NCBI RefSeq assembly: GCF_000368865.1
Contig: NZ_KB849726.1
Location: 1 to 64,000 of the forward strand
Direction of reading: 5' to 3'
Length of the DNA: 64,000 nucleotides
From: Acinetobacter bouvetii DSM 14964 = CIP 107468
GTDB taxonomy: Bacteria > Pseudomonadota > Gammaproteobacteria > Pseudomonadales > Moraxellaceae
The position numbers were made by a program, and so were the translations under genes. Positions 11,537-20,276 of this stretch are shown in pieces; positions within the stretch are counted from its first letter, which is position 1; each line of letters opens with the position of its first letter. The notes below the pieces were generated by a model, which was not told where the DNA came from, searched no databases, and saw only the letters and a list, made by a program, of their open reading frames with translations.

Positions 11537-12352
11537 ATGTATCAAATTAATGCCTTAAACCCAAAAGATGAAGGGCATCACACGCGCAAGCGTTTTGGTC
11601 AAAACTTCTTACATGACCAACGTGTCATTGCAAAAATAGTCCGTTCAGTTAATCCTCGCGCCGGCGATAATGTCGTGGAAATTGGCCCGGGTTTAGCCGC
11701 TTTAACGTCACCTTTAATTGGCGAATGTGACGCTTTGACTGTGGTCGAGCTTGACCGTGATTTGGCTGCCGGCCTGCCGGGGCGTGTTCCGCATCCAGAG
11801 CGTCTGACCATTGTTGAAACAGATGCGCTGAAGTATGACTTTACTGAATTATTTCAGGATGGCCGCCCGCTGCGCGTAGTCGGCAACTTGCCATACAACA
11901 TCTCGACGCCATTGCTGTTCCATCTCTTGGAATTTGGTGACAAAGTCAAAGACATGCACTTCATGCTGCAAAAAGAAGTCGTGGACCGCATTACAGCATC
12001 GCCGAACACCAAAGAATATGGCCGTCTGTCCGTCATGATTCAGTATTTCTGCAAGCCGACCTTTTTGTTTGAAGTGCCGCCTGGCTCATTTAACCCGCCG
12101 CCGAAAGTGACTTCGGCCGTTTTTCGTTTAGAGCCTTATGCCGTTAAGCCGATTGTGGCGAAAAATGAAAAAGCCTTGGCGCGCTTGGTCTCGCATGTCT
12201 TTACGCAGCGCCGCAAAACATTGCGCAACAGCTTAAAAGGCATGCTGGCGGAAGATGGTTTCGAGAGTGCTGGCGTTGATCCGATGGCGCGTCCTGAAAC
12301 TTTAACCCTAGCGCAATTTGTCGCTTTGGCGGATCAGATGGTGGATGCATAA
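11537..12352 (+). CDS. rsmA: 16S rRNA dimethyladenosine transferase
   Basis: A 271-residue KsgA/RsmA that dimethylates the two adjacent adenines in helix 45 of 16S rRNA. Visible motifs are KRFGQNFLHD, the SAM motif VEIGPGLAALT, the catalytic NLPYNIS, and the C-terminal FTQRRKTLRNSLKG. It lies 33 bp after pdxA. Its stop codon is separated by a single base from the apaH start, so translation is probably coupled. Confidence 0.96.
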   Translation: MYQINALNPKDEGHHTRKRFGQNFLHDQRVIAKIVRSVNPRAGDNVVEIGPGLAALTSPLIGECDALTVVELDRDLAAGLPGRVPHPERLTIVETDALKYDFTELFQDGRPLRVVGNLPYNISTPLLFHLLEFGDKVKDMHFMLQKEVVDRITASPNTKEYGRLSVMIQYFCKPTFLFEVPPGSFNPPPKVTSAVFRLEPYAVKPIVAKNEKALARLVSHVFTQRRKTLRNSLKGMLAEDGFESAGVDPMARPETLTLAQFVALADQMVDA

Positions 12353-12353
12353 G

Positions 12354-13190
12354 ATGGCGCGCTATAACTATGTTATTGGTGATGTGCAGGGCTGTTTTGA
12401 AGCTTTAAAAGCATTGCTGAAGCATATTCAATTTGATGCGGATCAGGATTTTATCTGGTTTGCTGGCGATTTGGTGGCGCGCGGTGAAAACTCAATTGGC
12501 GCATTGCGTTTTATTAAAAAGTTGGTGGACTGCGGTGCAGCCGCCACGGTGCTGGGCAATCATGACCTTAATTTGCTGGCTGTTGCACGCGGCATCAAAG
12601 AAATCAAGGAACAGGACAATACCCAAGACGTGATTAATGCCTTGGAAAGTGATGATTTGATTGACTGGCTGCGCAAGCAGCCTTTGTGCCTGCTTCCGGA
12701 TGGCGGTACGGTGCTGACGCATGCCGGCATTCCCTGCAATTGGACTGCAGCGCAGGCAGTGGCCTTAGCCAAAGAAGTTGAGGCGGTGATTGGCCATGAT
12801 GATCTTGCTGTGCTCGACGGCTTTTTAAAAGAAATGTATGGTAAAAAACCAGCGCTTTGGTCGGATGAGCTGCAAGGCAATGAGCGCTTGCGCTGCATTA
12901 CCAATTATTTGACCCGCATGCGCCTCACAGATGCTGAAGGCCGTATGGAATTCAGCTTCAAAGATGCTTTGGATGAGCCGATGCCCGAGGGCTTCCGGCC
13001 GTGGTTTGAATTTGAATCGCAGGCTGCAAAAACCCACCGGATTTTCTTTGGCCATTGGGCGGCATTGCAGGGAAGAACAATCTCTGACCGCATACAGAAT
13101 GTCGATGGCGGCTGTGTCTGGGGCAATCAGCTGATTGCCTGCCGTTTGGAGGATCAGGAAATATTCCGTGTGGATAATCCGATGTTCTAA
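12354..13190 (+). CDS. apaH: Symmetrical diadenosine tetraphosphatase
   Basis: A 278-residue ApaH that hydrolyses Ap4A symmetrically to two ADP and removes Np4 caps from RNA. Calcineurin-type metal motifs are GDVQGC at about 9-14, AGDLVARG, and GNHDLN, with a late GHWAALQG. The ATG at 12354 gives the family length; an earlier frame start inside rsmA would add 12 spurious residues. It is the last gene of the pdxA operon and is followed by a terminator. Confidence 0.95.
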   Translation: MARYNYVIGDVQGCFEALKALLKHIQFDADQDFIWFAGDLVARGENSIGALRFIKKLVDCGAAATVLGNHDLNLLAVARGIKEIKEQDNTQDVINALESDDLIDWLRKQPLCLLPDGGTVLTHAGIPCNWTAAQAVALAKEVEAVIGHDDLAVLDGFLKEMYGKKPALWSDELQGNERLRCITNYLTRMRLTDAEGRMEFSFKDALDEPMPEGFRPWFEFESQAAKTHRIFFGHWAALQGRTISDRIQNVDGGCVWGNQLIACRLEDQEIFRVDNPMF

Positions 13191-13220
13191 AATGATTATG
13201 CTGTAAAAAGCAGAAACAAT

Positions 13221-13253
13221 AAAAAAAGCCGCAAATAATTGCGGCTTTTTTTT
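13221..13253. terminator. Bidirectional terminator apaH / DUF2147
   Basis: The hairpin GCCGCAA with TTGCGGC has A and T runs on both sides. It lies between two convergent genes and can serve both. Confidence 0.92.
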
Positions 13254-13262
13254 GAAATAAAA

Positions 13263-13715
13263 TTAATCAATGCGCAGCCAAGTTTGATTGCGGCCTAAGG
13301 TTGAAACCCCCATATAGGCGCGTAAAGTCAGGCGTTTGCCAGTCGCATTCAGTTTTACTTTTGCGTTGTACACTTTTCCTGCAAGCGGATCGATGACACG
13401 GCCTTTTTCGTAATTGCCAGTGCCATCAACATATTTTAAGCCCTTGAGAATCTCCATGCCTAAAATAGGCTGATTCTTGTAAGGCGCTGGACAGTCATTG
13501 CATGTCTTTTGAGGTGTGTAGCCCGGTCGAGGCGTAATTTTGACAATTTTACCGGTATAGGTGCCATTATCTTCTTTACGGATTTCAATAACCGCTTTTG
13601 GCGACCCTGTTTTATCATCAATAGATTGCCAAGTGCCTGTTAAGTCCTGCGCTAATGCTGAACCGCTAAATGCGGCGCCAAGCAAAAGGAGCCCCAATTT
13701 CAAATTCCGCTTCAT
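13263..13715 (-). CDS. Secreted DUF2147 protein, copy 1
   Basis: 150 residues with a signal peptide ending ALA-QDLTGTW. The mature part is a DUF2147 beta-rich domain: an LTGTWQSIDDKTG start, TPRPGYTPQ, a CNDC cysteine pair, QPILGMEIL, and a Leu-rich end. The start at 13715 gives a clean signal sequence and has AGGGG upstream; a longer frame from 13784 would run into the neighbouring gene. The family is periplasmic and its function is unknown. It is the last of three tandem paralogues, with roughly two thirds of positions shared by eye. Confidence 0.88.
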   Translation of the reverse strand: MKRNLKLGLLLLGAAFSGSALAQDLTGTWQSIDDKTGSPKAVIEIRKEDNGTYTGKIVKITPRPGYTPQKTCNDCPAPYKNQPILGMEILKGLKYVDGTGNYEKGRVIDPLAGKVYNAKVKLNATGKRLTLRAYMGVSTLGRNQTWLRID

Positions 13716-13765
13716 AAAACCCCTAAATGATTCGTCACAAAATAAACAGATATGGATATAAAACT

Positions 13766-14215
13766 TTAATCTTGGCGAATCCATGTCTGTGTACGGCCAA
13801 TCGCGGATATGCCAATATATCCTCTTAAAAGCAAGCGTTTACCGTTAGCTGACTGCTTGCCTTTCAAATTGTAAATTTTACCTGAAAGCGGATCAAGGAT
13901 TTTCCCTCCAGAGTACACATTTTCACCGTCAGATTTTAAATTCTTAAAAACATCTAAGCCAAGAATAGGCTGGTTGGTATAAGGGGAAGGGCAATCGACA
14001 CATTTTTCACGCGGGGTATAGCCGGGACGCGGCGTGATTTTGGTGATTTTTCCGGTAAATGTCCCGTTTTGTTCTTTGCGGATATCAATCAGCGCCTTAG
14101 GGGATCCTGTTTTGTCATCAATCTGCTGCCAAATTCCCGTAAGATCTTGGGCAAAGAGTGTAGAACTGAATGAAAGTAAACCTGCGAATGAAGCCCATAT
14201 AATATTTCTCTGCAT
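13766..14215 (-). CDS. Secreted DUF2147 protein, copy 2
   Basis: 149 residues with a signal peptide (LLSFSSTLFA-QDLTG) and the same DUF2147 layout as its neighbours: IDDKTGSPKAL, ITPRPGYTPRE, CVDCPSPYTNQPILGLD, and the end IGRTQTWIRQD. The two cysteines could form a disulfide in the periplasm. It lies 50 bp before copy 1 on the minus strand and is probably co-transcribed with it. The function is unknown. Confidence 0.88.
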   Translation of the reverse strand: MQRNIIWASFAGLLSFSSTLFAQDLTGIWQQIDDKTGSPKALIDIRKEQNGTFTGKITKITPRPGYTPREKCVDCPSPYTNQPILGLDVFKNLKSDGENVYSGGKILDPLSGKIYNLKGKQSANGKRLLLRGYIGISAIGRTQTWIRQD

Positions 14216-14355
14216 TTTTATTCTTCCTTTTTATCGCCTGAAATCCAATTTCTGAATCTAATTTTATGCTATGCAAGGTGAAGCTATTATGCAACTGAGC
14301 TTTAGAAAAATATTTTAAAACCGCATTTTAATAAAAAACAGCTGCGCGGTTGCGG

Positions 14356-14811
14356 TTAATCCTGACGTATCCATGTTTGGCTGCGGCCTAATGCTGAAAC
14401 TCCGACATAGCCGCGCAGAGTTATACGCTTGCCATTTGGGCTTAATTTCGCTTTGGTGCTGTAAAGTTTCCCTGAAAGCGGGTCGAGAATTTTCCCGCCG
14501 GCATAGTTGTTTTCACCGCTTGGCTTTAACCCAGTCAATACATCTAAGCCGAGAATCGGTTTGTTGGTATAGGGTGAAGGGCAGTTGACGCAGGTTTCTT
14601 TAGGCGTATAGCCTGGGCGCGGCGTGACTTTGATAATTTTAGCCGTATAAGTGCCGTTAGATTCTTGGCGGATTTCCAGGACTGCTTTTGAAGAGCCCGT
14701 TTTGTCATCAATATTTTTCCATAGCCCCGAAATATCACTGGCCCAAAGCATGCTTGAAAAACTGCTCAGCATTAGCGCAGCGGTCAATTTAAATTTTCCC
14801 ATCAAAATCAT
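14356..14811 (-). CDS. Secreted DUF2147 protein, copy 3
   Basis: 151 residues with a signal peptide (LSSFSSMLWA-SDISGLW) and the DUF2147 domain with CVNCPSPYTNKPILGLDV. It ends GRSQTWIRQD, almost identical to copy 2. The ATG at 14802 (MGKFK) is an alternative start three codons in. A 140-bp gap separates it from copy 2, so it may have its own promoter. It is closest to copy 2, suggesting successive duplications. The role is unknown. Confidence 0.88.
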   Translation of the reverse strand: MILMGKFKLTAALMLSSFSSMLWASDISGLWKNIDDKTGSSKAVLEIRQESNGTYTAKIIKVTPRPGYTPKETCVNCPSPYTNKPILGLDVLTGLKPSGENNYAGGKILDPLSGKLYSTKAKLSPNGKRITLRGYVGVSALGRSQTWIRQD

Positions 14812-14890
14812 CCTTTTTTAATATGAAAAACGTCTCTTGATCATATGCTGGATTTTTAGGCAAAACAATTGTTTAAAAATGATTGTTCAG

Positions 14891-15565
14891 TCACATTTTT
14901 TGCAGGAAAAAGATAAATGAGGGCAGCCAAACAGCGGTAAAGACCGCATTCACGGCCATGCCAAACGCGGCGTAGCGTCCAGCCACACTGCCGCGCTGCC
15001 ATGCCTGAGCTGTGCCGATGGCGTGCGCAGCCAGTCCCAGCGCTAAGCCGGAAGCGCGTTCATCGTTGATATGCCGCAAAATTAAAGGGGAAAAAGCAGC
15101 GCCAATTACGCCGGAAAGAATCACAATTAAGATGACCAGCGGCACCGGCGAATGCAGCAGCGCGGCGATGTTAATCGCAATCGGGGTGGTCACTGCCCGG
15201 GTTGCAAAAGCCATAATGGTCGGATCGGATAAGTGAAGCAGGTACGCCAATCCCATCGGCAAGGCAACAGCGCTGATGCTGGCAAAGACTAAAATGCCGC
15301 CTACCGCCTTTAATGGCAAATCATCATAGCGCATCGCCGCTAAAGGAATCGCCAAGGCCACCGTGACATAACCCAGTAAGGTGTTGAACAGCGGGTTCAC
15401 TTGCGCCATGTAGTTTTCATAAGGGATGCCAAAGAGGTACAGCATGCCGATCACAAAAAACATGCCAATCACAATGACTGGAATTTGCGGTAATTTTTTA
15501 TTAATCGGTTTGGCCGCAAGATAGGCAATCAATGTGATGAAGAATGCGGAAATTATTGCAAGCAT
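14891..15565 (-). CDS. lrgB: LrgB/CidB family membrane protein
   Basis: A 224-residue polytopic LrgB-family protein, hydrophobic throughout, with the conserved VTTPIAI and the AAHAIGTAQAWQ region near the C terminus. The ATG at 15565 follows GGAGAA; the longer frame would overlap lrgA. LrgA/LrgB and CidA/CidB pairs are linked to murein hydrolase control and, in Bacillus, to pyruvate transport. Which applies here cannot be told. It is co-transcribed with lrgA, with a 10-bp gap. Confidence 0.9.
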   Translation of the reverse strand: MLAIISAFFITLIAYLAAKPINKKLPQIPVIVIGMFFVIGMLYLFGIPYENYMAQVNPLFNTLLGYVTVALAIPLAAMRYDDLPLKAVGGILVFASISAVALPMGLAYLLHLSDPTIMAFATRAVTTPIAINIAALLHSPVPLVILIVILSGVIGAAFSPLILRHINDERASGLALGLAAHAIGTAQAWQRGSVAGRYAAFGMAVNAVFTAVWLPSFIFFLQKM

Positions 15566-15575
15566 GTTGATTCTC

Positions 15576-15947
15576 CTACAGCCACTTCTTGGACATTTTT
15601 GCATACACCCAGAGCGGGATGAGGGTGCTGACGAACAGGACGATTAAGAACATCGGCGTTTCATCGCCCAAATGCATCATCATCAGCAGTGAGCCTGCGC
15701 TGATCGGCAGAAAGGCAAAAGCGCTTTCTTTCATAATCTTGTTGTTGGTATCGACTAAACTTGCTGGAATTTTCTTGAATTTTCGCCACAAAGCAAGCAC
15801 CGACAGCAGGCTGATGAGGCCGGCTAAATTGCCCAGTTCCGGGTGGCCGAATTGTTTCATAACCCAGACGGCACCTTCACGGAAGATGATAATTAAAGCA
15901 ATTGTACCTATCCATGCTTTCCAGTCGATGCGCTTGATCCAGTCCAT
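15576..15947 (-). CDS. lrgA: LrgA/CidA family membrane protein
   Basis: A 123-residue holin-like LrgA/CidA family protein with four predicted membrane segments (IGTIALIIIFREGAVWV; LAGLISLLSVLALW; FLPISAGSLLMMM; FLIVLFVSTLIPLWVY). It precedes lrgB, with its stop 10 bp from the lrgB start. Together they form the usual two-gene unit. No LytTR or LysR regulator is adjacent. Confidence 0.85.
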   Translation of the reverse strand: MDWIKRIDWKAWIGTIALIIIFREGAVWVMKQFGHPELGNLAGLISLLSVLALWRKFKKIPASLVDTNNKIMKESAFAFLPISAGSLLMMMHLGDETPMFLIVLFVSTLIPLWVYAKMSKKWL

Positions 15948-15990
15948 TTTGATCTTTCATTAAAATTTAACTAATCACGTTTTAACCGAT

Positions 15991-17319
15991 TTAGTCTTTG
16001 ATTTCAAATTCTTCAAGCGGTTTTTGAAATAGGCGGGCGCGGTCGCCTAAAATTTCAGAGATAGGCAAATGCGCCTGTTTAATCAGCTGTTCTAATTTAT
16101 GTGGCGCCATGATGACATGCAGATGCAGATTGCCTTGATCATCATATTGTTCAGACTGAATCACATTCAGTTCATACAGCTGATTGCGCAGCTTGCCGTA
16201 CGCGGGTTTTAACTTCAGTTCAAAACTTTGGATATTGCCCATCAGGCATTCATGCACGGCTTGCCTGAGAAGGTCTAGGCCCTGCTGCGTATGCGCCGAG
16301 ATATAGACACGGCCGGGCTGGTGCGGCGCCGTATAAATGATTTTGGCCTGCTCGCCCGTGGCATCAATTTTGTTGTACACCTGAAGCACAGGCACGTCTG
16401 CGCCAATTTCTTTCAGCACTTTTTCGACCGCTTCAATCTGTTCCAGCATGTCTGGGCTGCTGGAATCAATCACATGCAGCAGTAAAGTCGCTTCAACGGT
16501 TTCTTCCAGCGTCGCTTTAAAAGACTCTACTAAAGAGTGCGACAGGTTGCGGACAAAGCCCACCGTATCGGCTAAAACTAAATTGCCGATGCCATCCCAA
16601 TTCAAGCGCCGTAAAGTTGGATCCAGTGTCGCAAACAGCTGATCTGCCGCATAGACATCACTGTCTGCCAGAATGTTGAATAGGGTTGATTTTCCGGCAT
16701 TGGTATAGCCGACTAAAGACACCGTTGGAACGGCGGCTTTTTGACGGGCGACACGGCCCTGCGTACGGGTTTGTTTGACTTTTTCGATTTTAGCTTTCAG
16801 CTGTCCCATGCGGATGCGCAGCAGGCGGCGGTCTGTTTCTAAAACCGTTTCACCCGGCCCGCGCAAGCCGATGCCGCCTTTTTGACTGTCTAAGTCGCCG
16901 CGGCTGCGGATTAAGCGGGAAGACAGATGCTGCAGCTGTGCCAGTTCAACCTGAAGCTTGCCTTCATAGGTGCGCGCGCGCTGTGCAAAAATATCTAAAA
17001 TCAATTCGGTGCGGTCAACCACGCGGCAATGCATGATTTTTTCCAGATTGCGCGCTTGGGCCGGGGTCAGCGCATGGTCAAAAATCACCAGATCCGCTTC
17101 ATGCTGTTCTGCAAGGGCTGCAATTTCTTCGGCTTTGCCGGAACCAATAAACAGTTTGGCATCAGGTCTGATGCGCTGCGCATGAACGTGCTCTAAAATT
17201 TCAGCGCCTGCAGACTGTGCAAGCAAATGAAATTCTTCGGCATCCAAATCTTCCAGCATTTGTACCGAAACACTGACCAAGATAACCTTTTCACCGCGCT
17301 GCTGCTTTAAATGATCCAA
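15991..17319 (-). CDS. hflX: GTPase HflX
   Basis: A 442-residue HflX, a ribosome-associated GTPase that splits stalled or heat-damaged 70S ribosomes. The N-terminal HflX domain includes FDHALTPAQARNLE and DRTELILDIFAQRA. A glycine-rich linker, GGIGLRGPGE, follows. The G domain has GYTNAGKSTLFN, DTVGFVRNL and NKID. In E. coli it follows hfq, but hfq is not adjacent here. The adjacent lrgAB genes are on the same strand 43 bp away. Confidence 0.95.
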   Translation of the reverse strand: MDHLKQQRGEKVILVSVSVQMLEDLDAEEFHLLAQSAGAEILEHVHAQRIRPDAKLFIGSGKAEEIAALAEQHEADLVIFDHALTPAQARNLEKIMHCRVVDRTELILDIFAQRARTYEGKLQVELAQLQHLSSRLIRSRGDLDSQKGGIGLRGPGETVLETDRRLLRIRMGQLKAKIEKVKQTRTQGRVARQKAAVPTVSLVGYTNAGKSTLFNILADSDVYAADQLFATLDPTLRRLNWDGIGNLVLADTVGFVRNLSHSLVESFKATLEETVEATLLLHVIDSSSPDMLEQIEAVEKVLKEIGADVPVLQVYNKIDATGEQAKIIYTAPHQPGRVYISAHTQQGLDLLRQAVHECLMGNIQSFELKLKPAYGKLRNQLYELNVIQSEQYDDQGNLHLHVIMAPHKLEQLIKQAHLPISEILGDRARLFQKPLEEFEIKD

Positions 17320-17386
17320 TCTGCAAAACCTCCTGACTAAAACACTATTCTAGGCGAAAATGAGCTGGAGCGGGGGAATGCTGAAT

Positions 17387-17515
17387 TTAAATTGTGCTGT
17401 AAAAGCCATGCGCAAAAATAATTATCAGCGCGCTGTATATGGTGGATGCGGCGCCGATGAATGTTAATGCAGCCCAATAAGGCGCTGCCGTTTTACTGCT
17501 GTGCTGATCATTCAT
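17387..17515 (-). CDS. Possible 42-residue single-span membrane protein
   Basis: A short frame starts MNDQHSSKTAAPYW, continues into one hydrophobic span (AALTFIGAASTIYSALIIIF) and ends AHGFYSTI. The composition looks like a real small membrane protein: a polar N terminus, one transmembrane helix and a short tail. Only a weak purine-rich stretch precedes the ATG. It sits alone between hflX and the acyltransferase gene. I do not recognise it, and it could be chance. Confidence 0.45.
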   Translation of the reverse strand: MNDQHSSKTAAPYWAALTFIGAASTIYSALIIIFAHGFYSTI

Positions 17516-17697
17516 AGGGGCTTTCTATTTGTAAAAACGATAATAATATTTTTAAATATTTATATGATCGATGGAAATGGGAAATGCTGATGCCCAGTTT
17601 CGGTTTTTATGATCAATGCAAAGTGGTGCGCTTCGGTATAGTATGCTATGCAGATTGTGGTTAAAAATTTAGCCGTTTTGTGACTAGTGATAACTGT

Positions 17698-18510
17698 ATG
17701 AATGAATCTGCTGCACCGACATCGTCAAATTTAAAAGGGTTCTCGCGCTTTTCCCTGTATGTGCGCAAGGTGATTGCGTCGATTGGCGCGATAGCTGAAG
17801 GTTTTTATCTGGTGTATTACTATCAGCTGTATAAAGATCCGAATAATCCTGCCAATACGCGTTATGTGCAGTTTTTTTGCCGCAAACTGTGCAAGGTCTT
17901 CAATATTGAAGTTGAAGTGCATGGCGAGATCCCGCGCCGTCCGGCATTATGGGTCAGCAATCATATTTCCTGGCTGGATGTGGCCGTATTGGGCTCGGGC
18001 GCACGGGTGTTCTTTTTGGCCAAAGCTGAAATAGAAAAATGGCCTTTGCTGGGTAAGCTGGCGAAAGGCGGCGGGACGTTATTCATCAAGCGCGGTTCTG
18101 GCGATTCCATTAAAATCCGTGAGCAAATGACGGCGTTTTTAAAGCAGGACAGCCCCGTGCTGTTTTTTCCAGAAGCGACGACATCGGATGGCACGCGGAT
18201 AAAAAAAGTGCATGGACGCCTGCTTGGGGCGGCGATTGAAGCGCAGCGGCCTGTGCAGATTTGCCTGATTTGCTATGTGAATCAGCAGGGGCAGCTGGAT
18301 ATGATTGCGCCCTATGTCGATGAAGTTTCTTTTGCCAAGCATGTGCAGAGCGTGCTGGAAATGCCGAAAGTCACAGCGCATTTGATGGCGCTGCCGGCGA
18401 TTGATACGGCCGGGCACACCGTGGAGAGCCTGACTCAGGAAGTTCAGCTGAAAATGACTGAAGGTTTGGTGAAATTGCATGCGCTGGTGCTGAATCAGCC
18501 TGCAGGATAG
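17698..18510 (+). CDS. Lysophospholipid acyltransferase (PlsC-like)
   Basis: About 270 residues. The acyltransferase motif I is NHISWLD (HX4D) near residue 90, FIKRGSGDS corresponds to block II, and FPEATTSDG to block III (usually FPEGTTS). An N-terminal hydrophobic stretch (IASIGAIAEGFYLVYYY) probably anchors it to the inner membrane. The likely activity is 1-acyl-glycerol-3-phosphate acylation or a related lysolipid acylation. ATG 17698 is preferred to a GTG at 17680; neither has a strong binding site. It is convergent with the phospholipase D gene. Confidence 0.88.
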   Translation: MNESAAPTSSNLKGFSRFSLYVRKVIASIGAIAEGFYLVYYYQLYKDPNNPANTRYVQFFCRKLCKVFNIEVEVHGEIPRRPALWVSNHISWLDVAVLGSGARVFFLAKAEIEKWPLLGKLAKGGGTLFIKRGSGDSIKIREQMTAFLKQDSPVLFFPEATTSDGTRIKKVHGRLLGAAIEAQRPVQICLICYVNQQGQLDMIAPYVDEVSFAKHVQSVLEMPKVTAHLMALPAIDTAGHTVESLTQEVQLKMTEGLVKLHALVLNQPAG

Positions 18511-18547
18511 GCAGCGTTTGCTATTGTTTTAATGCCCGATAAAAGGC

Positions 18548-20173
18548 TTACATAAAGCCTTCTGCCGGCAGCCAGGAGATGATTTTCATGCCGGCGCGCT
18601 GCCACCATTTCATTTTGGGTTCTTTATAGTAAGTACGGGTTTGACCGTTTTCCAGCTTAATTTTCCAGTTGATGTGCTGATTGGCGTCCAAAACCAGCTT
18701 ATAGGCATATTTGCTGAGGTTCTGATCCATCGTGGTATGAACTGCGCGCGCCAAAGACGGGCTGTTCAGCAGTACCCCGATTTCGGTATTTAAGTAGGCT
18801 GAGCGCGGGTCAAAGTTAAAAGAACCGATAAACACCTGTTTTTCATCCAGCGCCATCAGTTTGGCATGCAGGCTGGAACGGCTCAGGCCTTTGATGCTGA
18901 CTTTGGCTTTGCTGGCCAGTTCATCGGTATTGATATTCAGGTTTTCCGCGTTGGGATTGGACAGAAACTCATACAGCTGCACATCATTTTCCAATAAATT
19001 CTGACGGTATTTTTGATAAAAAGCGTGCACCAGCGGGACATCATTGGCTTTGTATGAGTTGGTCAGGACACGAACCTGCACGCCGTTCTGACTTAAGTCA
19101 TTCAGTTTTTTTGCGCCGTGCTTTTCCGGCACAAAGTAGGCCGACACAATATCCACACTCTGTTCTGGATTGCTTAAGTGGTTCAGCAGCTGAAAGTTGA
19201 GATGCTCTTCTTTTTTTGCTTTGGCTTTAATTTTGCTTGGCGAGTCTTTGACCACTTCGGCTTTGACCCAGTCGAACTGAATTTGATTATTCAGCCATTT
19301 GTCAAAGGCATGCGACCGGTTGGCCAAGTCGAGGTAGTTTTGTATGGTAATTTCCTGATTGAAATCATTCAGCTGCTGCTTCAGCCCGTCAAAACGCAGG
19401 GTATAATGGCGCGGATTGACCAGCTGCTTGACTGGAAATGCATAGTCATCATTCCAGTATTCATCAAAAGAATGAATGATTTCGTCTGAAGCCGCGCCGA
19501 CCAGCATGACATCGACATCTGAAAACTGATAATTGTCGCTGAAATTGTAATATTGATTGCTCATATTGCGCCCGCCAATCAAGGCGATCTGATTGTCGGC
19601 AATAAAGCTTTTATTGTGCATGCGGCGGTTGATGCGCTTTAAGTTTAAGAGCATATCCATCGCGCGGTAATGCCTGAAGCGGTAAGGATTATAGAGTTTG
19701 ACTTCGATATTGGCATGCTGATCCAGCGCCAGATAAATGCCTTCCATTTTTTTTGCATTGTTGTCATCAATCAGCAGGCGGACTTTGACCCCGCGGTCTG
19801 CGGCTTGAATAATGGAATGCAGGGCCATCGAGCCGATTTTGTCATTGTCCCAAATATAATATTGCAGATCCAACGATTTTTCGGCTTTATTGATCAGCTC
19901 CATACGGGCCGCCAGCGCTTCCAGCGGGTCGTAAAGCACATGATAGCCTGTTAGGCCCGGATTGGCATCGCGCAGCGGCAGGACAATTTTTGCCAAGGCG
20001 GTCGCTTCAGTGGGGGTGCTGAAGGCATACTCCATAGGCTGCACGGTTTGCTTGGGCAACGTCGAGCATGCAGGAAGCCCTAAAATCAAGCTGAAACCGA
20101 GTGCAGCCGCTGCTGATTTAGAATAATTCAGCGGCTTTACAGCGCCCGTAATGCCATGTGCGGTATTGATCAT
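18548..20173 (-). CDS. Phospholipase D family lipoprotein
   Basis: 541 residues with two HKD motifs: H186-x-K188-x4-D193 in MHNKSFIAD, and H436-x-K438-x4-D443 in LHAKLMALD, each followed by the IGG/IGSFNFDPRS signature. The N terminus carries a lipobox, LPAC, with Cys36, so the mature protein is probably a lipoprotein. The family includes cardiolipin synthases (ClsC-like) and secreted PLDs of Acinetobacter; the layout is closest to periplasm-facing PLD-like proteins. It is divergent from the metallophosphoesterase across about 100 bp. Confidence 0.9.
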   Translation of the reverse strand: MINTAHGITGAVKPLNYSKSAAAALGFSLILGLPACSTLPKQTVQPMEYAFSTPTEATALAKIVLPLRDANPGLTGYHVLYDPLEALAARMELINKAEKSLDLQYYIWDNDKIGSMALHSIIQAADRGVKVRLLIDDNNAKKMEGIYLALDQHANIEVKLYNPYRFRHYRAMDMLLNLKRINRRMHNKSFIADNQIALIGGRNMSNQYYNFSDNYQFSDVDVMLVGAASDEIIHSFDEYWNDDYAFPVKQLVNPRHYTLRFDGLKQQLNDFNQEITIQNYLDLANRSHAFDKWLNNQIQFDWVKAEVVKDSPSKIKAKAKKEEHLNFQLLNHLSNPEQSVDIVSAYFVPEKHGAKKLNDLSQNGVQVRVLTNSYKANDVPLVHAFYQKYRQNLLENDVQLYEFLSNPNAENLNINTDELASKAKVSIKGLSRSSLHAKLMALDEKQVFIGSFNFDPRSAYLNTEIGVLLNSPSLARAVHTTMDQNLSKYAYKLVLDANQHINWKIKLENGQTRTYYKEPKMKWWQRAGMKIISWLPAEGFM

Positions 20174-20276
20174 GCGTGCAGAAAATCAAAAAATTAGAAT
20201 TGAGTATAATTGCGAGCTATGAAAAGATAAATATAAGGTCGGTGAATTCCAGCTGGTCAATTTGTTGAGTATTCGT

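Noticed and set aside
13716..13784. N-terminal extension of DUF2147 copy 1
   Set aside because: It would hide the signal peptide and overlap the end of copy 2; the ATG at 13715 has a good binding site.
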